From Thermoplasmata archaeon (GTDB lineage Archaea; Thermoplasmatota; Thermoplasmata; Lutacidiplasmatales; UBA184): a stretch of DNA of 16,033 bases. The notes under the pieces were generated by a model that saw only the letters and a program-made list of their open reading frames with translations, ran no database searches and was not told where the DNA came from. This document shows, piece by piece, positions 13,914 to 16,033 of this stretch. The stretch lies in assembly GCA_030044105.1 (NCBI GenBank), contig JASHWL010000035.1, positions 1-16,033 on the forward strand, written 5' to 3'. The translations under genes and the position numbers were made by a program. Each line of letters starts with the position of its first letter. Position 1 is the stretch's first letter.

Positions 13914-15425
13914 GTGCCGGCGACGCCCTCGACCGACCTCGGCGACGAGGTGCGCGCGGCGCTCGGGGCGTCCGGCGCCGTCGGAGTGACGGCGCGACAG
14001 CTCGCGGCCCGTCTCGACCGCGCGCCGGAGCACGTCGCCGCCACGCTCGGGGACCTCGCGCGCCGGGGCGACGTGCTCCGCATGGGCCGCGGGCTGTACG
14101 TCCTGCGGGACTTCGAGCATCTGGACCGGGTCGACGATTTCGTCGACCCGGCGGAATACGTCGAGCGGTTCGAGCGCGAGAACGGGGTGGCGCTCGGGAC
14201 GATCGCGGGGCCGATCACGTTCCGGGCGAACGAGGACCTCCCGGTCCACCGCTGGTGGCCCTATGTGCAGGGCTACTCCGCCGACTTCGTGCGCTCGGTG
14301 CTCGAGGCGGCGGCGGTGCCTCGAGGCGCATCCGTGCTCGATCCGTTCGCGGGCAGCGGCACCACGCTCGTCGAGGCCCGACGGTACGGGGCGCGCGGTC
14401 TCGGGACCGAGCTCCTCGCGCCGGCCGCCCTCGCGGCGCGCGTGAAGACCGGGTTCGATCTCGATCCCTCGGCGCTCGCGAACGCGGCCGACCGGGTCCG
14501 GGCGCGCGCGCGGCGGGCCCGCGCCGGACCGCTGCCGTTCCTGCGCGAGACCCGCCGCCAGTTCGACGCCGCCCACCGTCGGGATCTCACGCGCCTGCGC
14601 GACGCGCTGCCTCCCGAAGGGTCACCGGCGTCCGACGCGGTCCGCGTGGCGTTCGGACGGATCCTCGTTCCCTCGAGTCGGCTCCACCGGTCGCCCTGTC
14701 TCGGGTACGACCGGAGGGCGGACCGGTCGCGCCCCCCCGCGTTCGACCTGTTCGATCAGGCGGTGGCGGAGATGCGGGCCGACCTCGCCGGCCTCCGCGA
14801 CGCGTCCGAGCGCTGGGGACCGCCCGCGACGGTCCGGACCGAGGACGCCCGGACCGCCGCGTGGCCCTCCGGTTCCGTCGCGCTCGCGGTCACGAGCCCG
14901 CCCTACGTGAACGGCATGGACTACGTGATGAACTACAAGATCGACCTCGCCTGGCTCGGCTACGCGCGGTCGTACGCCGATCTGGCGGCGATCCGGCGCG
15001 CGCAGGTCGCCTGCGACAACCTCCCGCGCCGCGAGACGGTCGCCTACCGCGGGCTCGCCGACCTGCCCGACCCCTGGCTCGCGGAGATCCTCGACCGCAT
15101 CCGCGGGAACGTCGCACGCCAGGGTTCCTATCGGAGAGACGACGTGCATGCGGTGGTCCACCGCTACTTCGCGGACCTCGTGCCGGTCCTCCGCCAGGTC
15201 CGGGAGGCCCTGCGGCCCGGCGGCCGCTTCGTGCTGGTCGTGGGGGATTCGCTGCTGGCCGGCACGTACGTACCGGGCGACCTCCTGACGGCTCGGATCG
15301 GGGCCTCGCTCGGATACCGCGTGGTCTCCGTCGACGTCGCGCGTCGCCGGCGCAGCGGCCAGCGCCGCTCGTTCGTGCTCCGGGAGTCGGTGGTCACGCT
15401 GGAGCGCCCCCGGGCCGCGACCTAG
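13914..15425 (+). CDS. Orphan N4/N6-type DNA methyltransferase with N-terminal winged helix
   Basis: A 503-residue protein. Residues about 10-65 form a winged helix (VTARQLAARLDRAPEHVAA, then GRGLYVLRDFEHL) like that at the N-terminus of AbiEi-type antitoxins. SAM-binding motif I is DPFAGSGTTLVEA (143-155). Catalytic motif IV is TSPPYVNGMDY (327-337); the S-P-P-Y form is common in N4-cytosine enzymes but also occurs in N6-adenine ones. About 175 residues lie between them and probably include target recognition. A late strand, GGRFVLVVGDSLLAG, follows. No restriction enzyme is encoded in the window, so regulatory or protective methylation is more likely than a local restriction-modification pair. 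GTG 13914 lies 21 nt after the CHAD stop. Confidence 0.8.
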   Translation: MPATPSTDLGDEVRAALGASGAVGVTARQLAARLDRAPEHVAATLGDLARRGDVLRMGRGLYVLRDFEHLDRVDDFVDPAEYVERFERENGVALGTIAGPITFRANEDLPVHRWWPYVQGYSADFVRSVLEAAAVPRGASVLDPFAGSGTTLVEARRYGARGLGTELLAPAALAARVKTGFDLDPSALANAADRVRARARRARAGPLPFLRETRRQFDAAHRRDLTRLRDALPPEGSPASDAVRVAFGRILVPSSRLHRSPCLGYDRRADRSRPPAFDLFDQAVAEMRADLAGLRDASERWGPPATVRTEDARTAAWPSGSVALAVTSPPYVNGMDYVMNYKIDLAWLGYARSYADLAAIRRAQVACDNLPRRETVAYRGLADLPDPWLAEILDRIRGNVARQGSYRRDDVHAVVHRYFADLVPVLRQVREALRPGGRFVLVVGDSLLAGTYVPGDLLTARIGASLGYRVVSVDVARRRRSGQRRSFVLRESVVTLERPRAAT

Positions 15426-15439
15426 CGCGACGGACGGCA

Positions 15440-15447
15440 GCTTCATC
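15440..15447 (+). promoter_or_regulatory. Weak TATA-like element before the zinc-ribbon gene
   Basis: GCTTCATC is a modestly AT-rich octamer about 31 bp before ATG 15475. It is a weak match and is offered only because the intervening DNA holds no better element. Confidence 0.2.
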
Positions 15448-15474
15448 GCGCACCGCGTCCCTGGTTCGCTCGGG

Positions 15475-15762
15475 ATGTTCTGTCCGGTCTGCGGCCGCGC
15501 GATGACCGGACCCGCGAGCCCTTCGGTCCCGTATCCGATGTACCTCTGCCCCCACCACGGGATCGTCTACGATCGCCGGCGGGACGCCTGGCACGGGATG
15601 CCCGAGGTCGAGGCGAAACTGTGCTGCCCGGCCTGCGGGATCGCGATGGAGCACGAACCGAAGGAGCCGCCGGTCCGGATCTTCTTCTGCTATCAGTGCG
15701 GCGTCACCTTCGACCGCGAGCGCCGGACCTGGTACGGGATCGCCTTCCACCCGCCGACCTGA
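15475..15762 (+). CDS. Tandem zinc-ribbon small protein, function unknown
   Basis: A 95-residue protein built from two similar zinc-ribbon units. Unit 1 is CPVCGRAM (3-10) and YLCPHHGIVYDRRRDAWHG. Unit 2 is CPACGIAM (about 51-58) and FFCYQCGVTFDRERRTWYG. Each pairs a CxxC knuckle with a second CxxC or CxxH knuckle and then the same tail (DRxRxxWxG), so the protein arose by internal duplication. The second knuckle of unit 1 is CPHH rather than CxxC. Such proteins usually bind nucleic acid or act as adaptors; no specific function can be assigned. ATG 15475 is the only sensible start. Confidence 0.8.
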   Translation: MFCPVCGRAMTGPASPSVPYPMYLCPHHGIVYDRRRDAWHGMPEVEAKLCCPACGIAMEHEPKEPPVRIFFCYQCGVTFDRERRTWYGIAFHPPT

Positions 15763-15781
15763 CCCCGCGTGCCGCTGGAGG

Positions 15782-15793
15782 CAAACGCTTACG
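15782..15793 (+). promoter_or_regulatory. Candidate promoter element CAAACGCTTACG
   Basis: CAAACGCTTACG lies about 37 bp before ATG 15824 of the HAD gene. It is the third occurrence of the AACG-CTT core upstream of a plus-strand gene. Initiation about 26 bp downstream would leave a leader of about 10 nt containing GGGGAG. Confidence 0.35.
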
Positions 15794-15823
15794 TGCCCCC
15801 CGGGCGCGTGCGGGGTCGGGGAG

Positions 15824-16033
15824 ATGGCGCCCCGCGACATCGAACCGCACTTCCTCGAGCCGCTGCTCGGGGTCGTCTTCGACCTCGACGGGACGCTGGT
15901 CCTGTCGCACCACGACTTCGGCCGCATGCGGCGCGAGGTGATCCGGATCGCCGAGCAGTACGGCGTCACGCCCGGCCACCTCTCGCCCAGCGAGCCGATC
16001 CACCGCATCGTGGAGCAGGCGAAGGCCGAGCTC
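15824..16033 (+). CDS. HAD-superfamily hydrolase (N-terminal part, cut by window edge)
   Basis: Seventy residues are visible. The HAD motif I is VVFDLDGTLV, with nucleophile Asp and acid/base Asp (DxDGT) near residues 19-23. It is followed by a helical cap-type segment (HHDFGRMRREVIRIAEQYGV). Phosphoglycolate-phosphatase-like or related small-molecule phosphatases have this start, but the motifs that would narrow the substrate lie beyond the window. ATG 15824 has GGGGAG immediately upstream. Confidence 0.8.
   Translation, partial: MAPRDIEPHFLEPLLGVVFDLDGTLVLSHHDFGRMRREVIRIAEQYGVTPGHLSPSEPIHRIVEQAKAEL

Noticed and set aside
12891..14576. Upstream extension of the ppx frame to a 1082-aa protein
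   Set aside because: The added part is antisense to the CHAD and methyltransferase genes and shows no family signal; Ppx normally starts just before IDVGSNT.
13364..15505. Overlapping plus-strand ORF of 713 aa across CHAD and the methyltransferase
   Set aside because: Out-of-frame Arg/Ala/Pro-rich translation; the real frames carry the CHAD repeats, DPFAGSGTT and TSPPY.
1..16033. CRISPR array, rRNA genes, riboswitches or prophage
   Set aside because: No spaced direct repeats, no rRNA-like segments, no recognisable riboswitch core and no phage structural genes were seen.

Overview
This is a very GC-rich (roughly 70%), densely coded stretch of an archaeal chromosome. The archaeal assignment rests on a full-length archaeosine synthase with its diagnostic motif, a tRNA gene with no encoded CCA end, TATA-like boxes about 25-28 bp upstream of start codons that suggest leaderless mRNAs, and euryarchaeal-type PiT/PhoU-like genes. 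A GC-rich Thermoplasmatota-like or other euryarchaeal lineage is my best guess; the lineage is inference only. Most genes start with ATG or GTG, but two appear to lack a canonical start codon.

Layout: 2-187 is the end of a membrane protein. 296-2149 is archaeosine synthase (arcS), whose last 15 nt also form the 5' end of a tRNA-Val(UAC) gene. Converging on these from the right is a minus-strand pair: a CX5R protein phosphatase (3401-2964) and a SAM methyltransferase (2948-2214). A divergent promoter region of about 110 bp follows. Next, on the plus strand, come a 727-aa fusion of a decayed IS630-type transposase to a decayed M29 aminopeptidase-like domain, then a short-chain dehydrogenase.

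From 6664 to 13892 lies an apparent phosphate/polyphosphate island: a PiT-family permease, a small membrane protein, a PhoU-like protein behind a strong TATA box, a SixA-like histidine phosphatase, a minus-strand operon ppx -> kinase -> kinase (two tandem thymidylate-kinase-like paralogues, all with overlapping ends), and a divergent CHAD-domain (polyphosphate-binding) protein. No recognisable polyphosphate kinase (PPK1/PPK2) is present, so the tandem kinases are the natural suspects for unexplained phosphoryl chemistry. An 8-bp element (GGACTATG / CATAGTCC) occurs within inverted repeats in both the phoU-like and the ppx/CHAD control regions, and could be a shared operator.

The right end carries an orphan DNA methyltransferase with an N-terminal winged helix, a small tandem zinc-ribbon protein, and the start of a HAD-family phosphatase cut by the window edge. 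I saw no CRISPR array, rRNA, intact insertion sequence or convincing terminator. No gap between genes exceeds about 175 bp.
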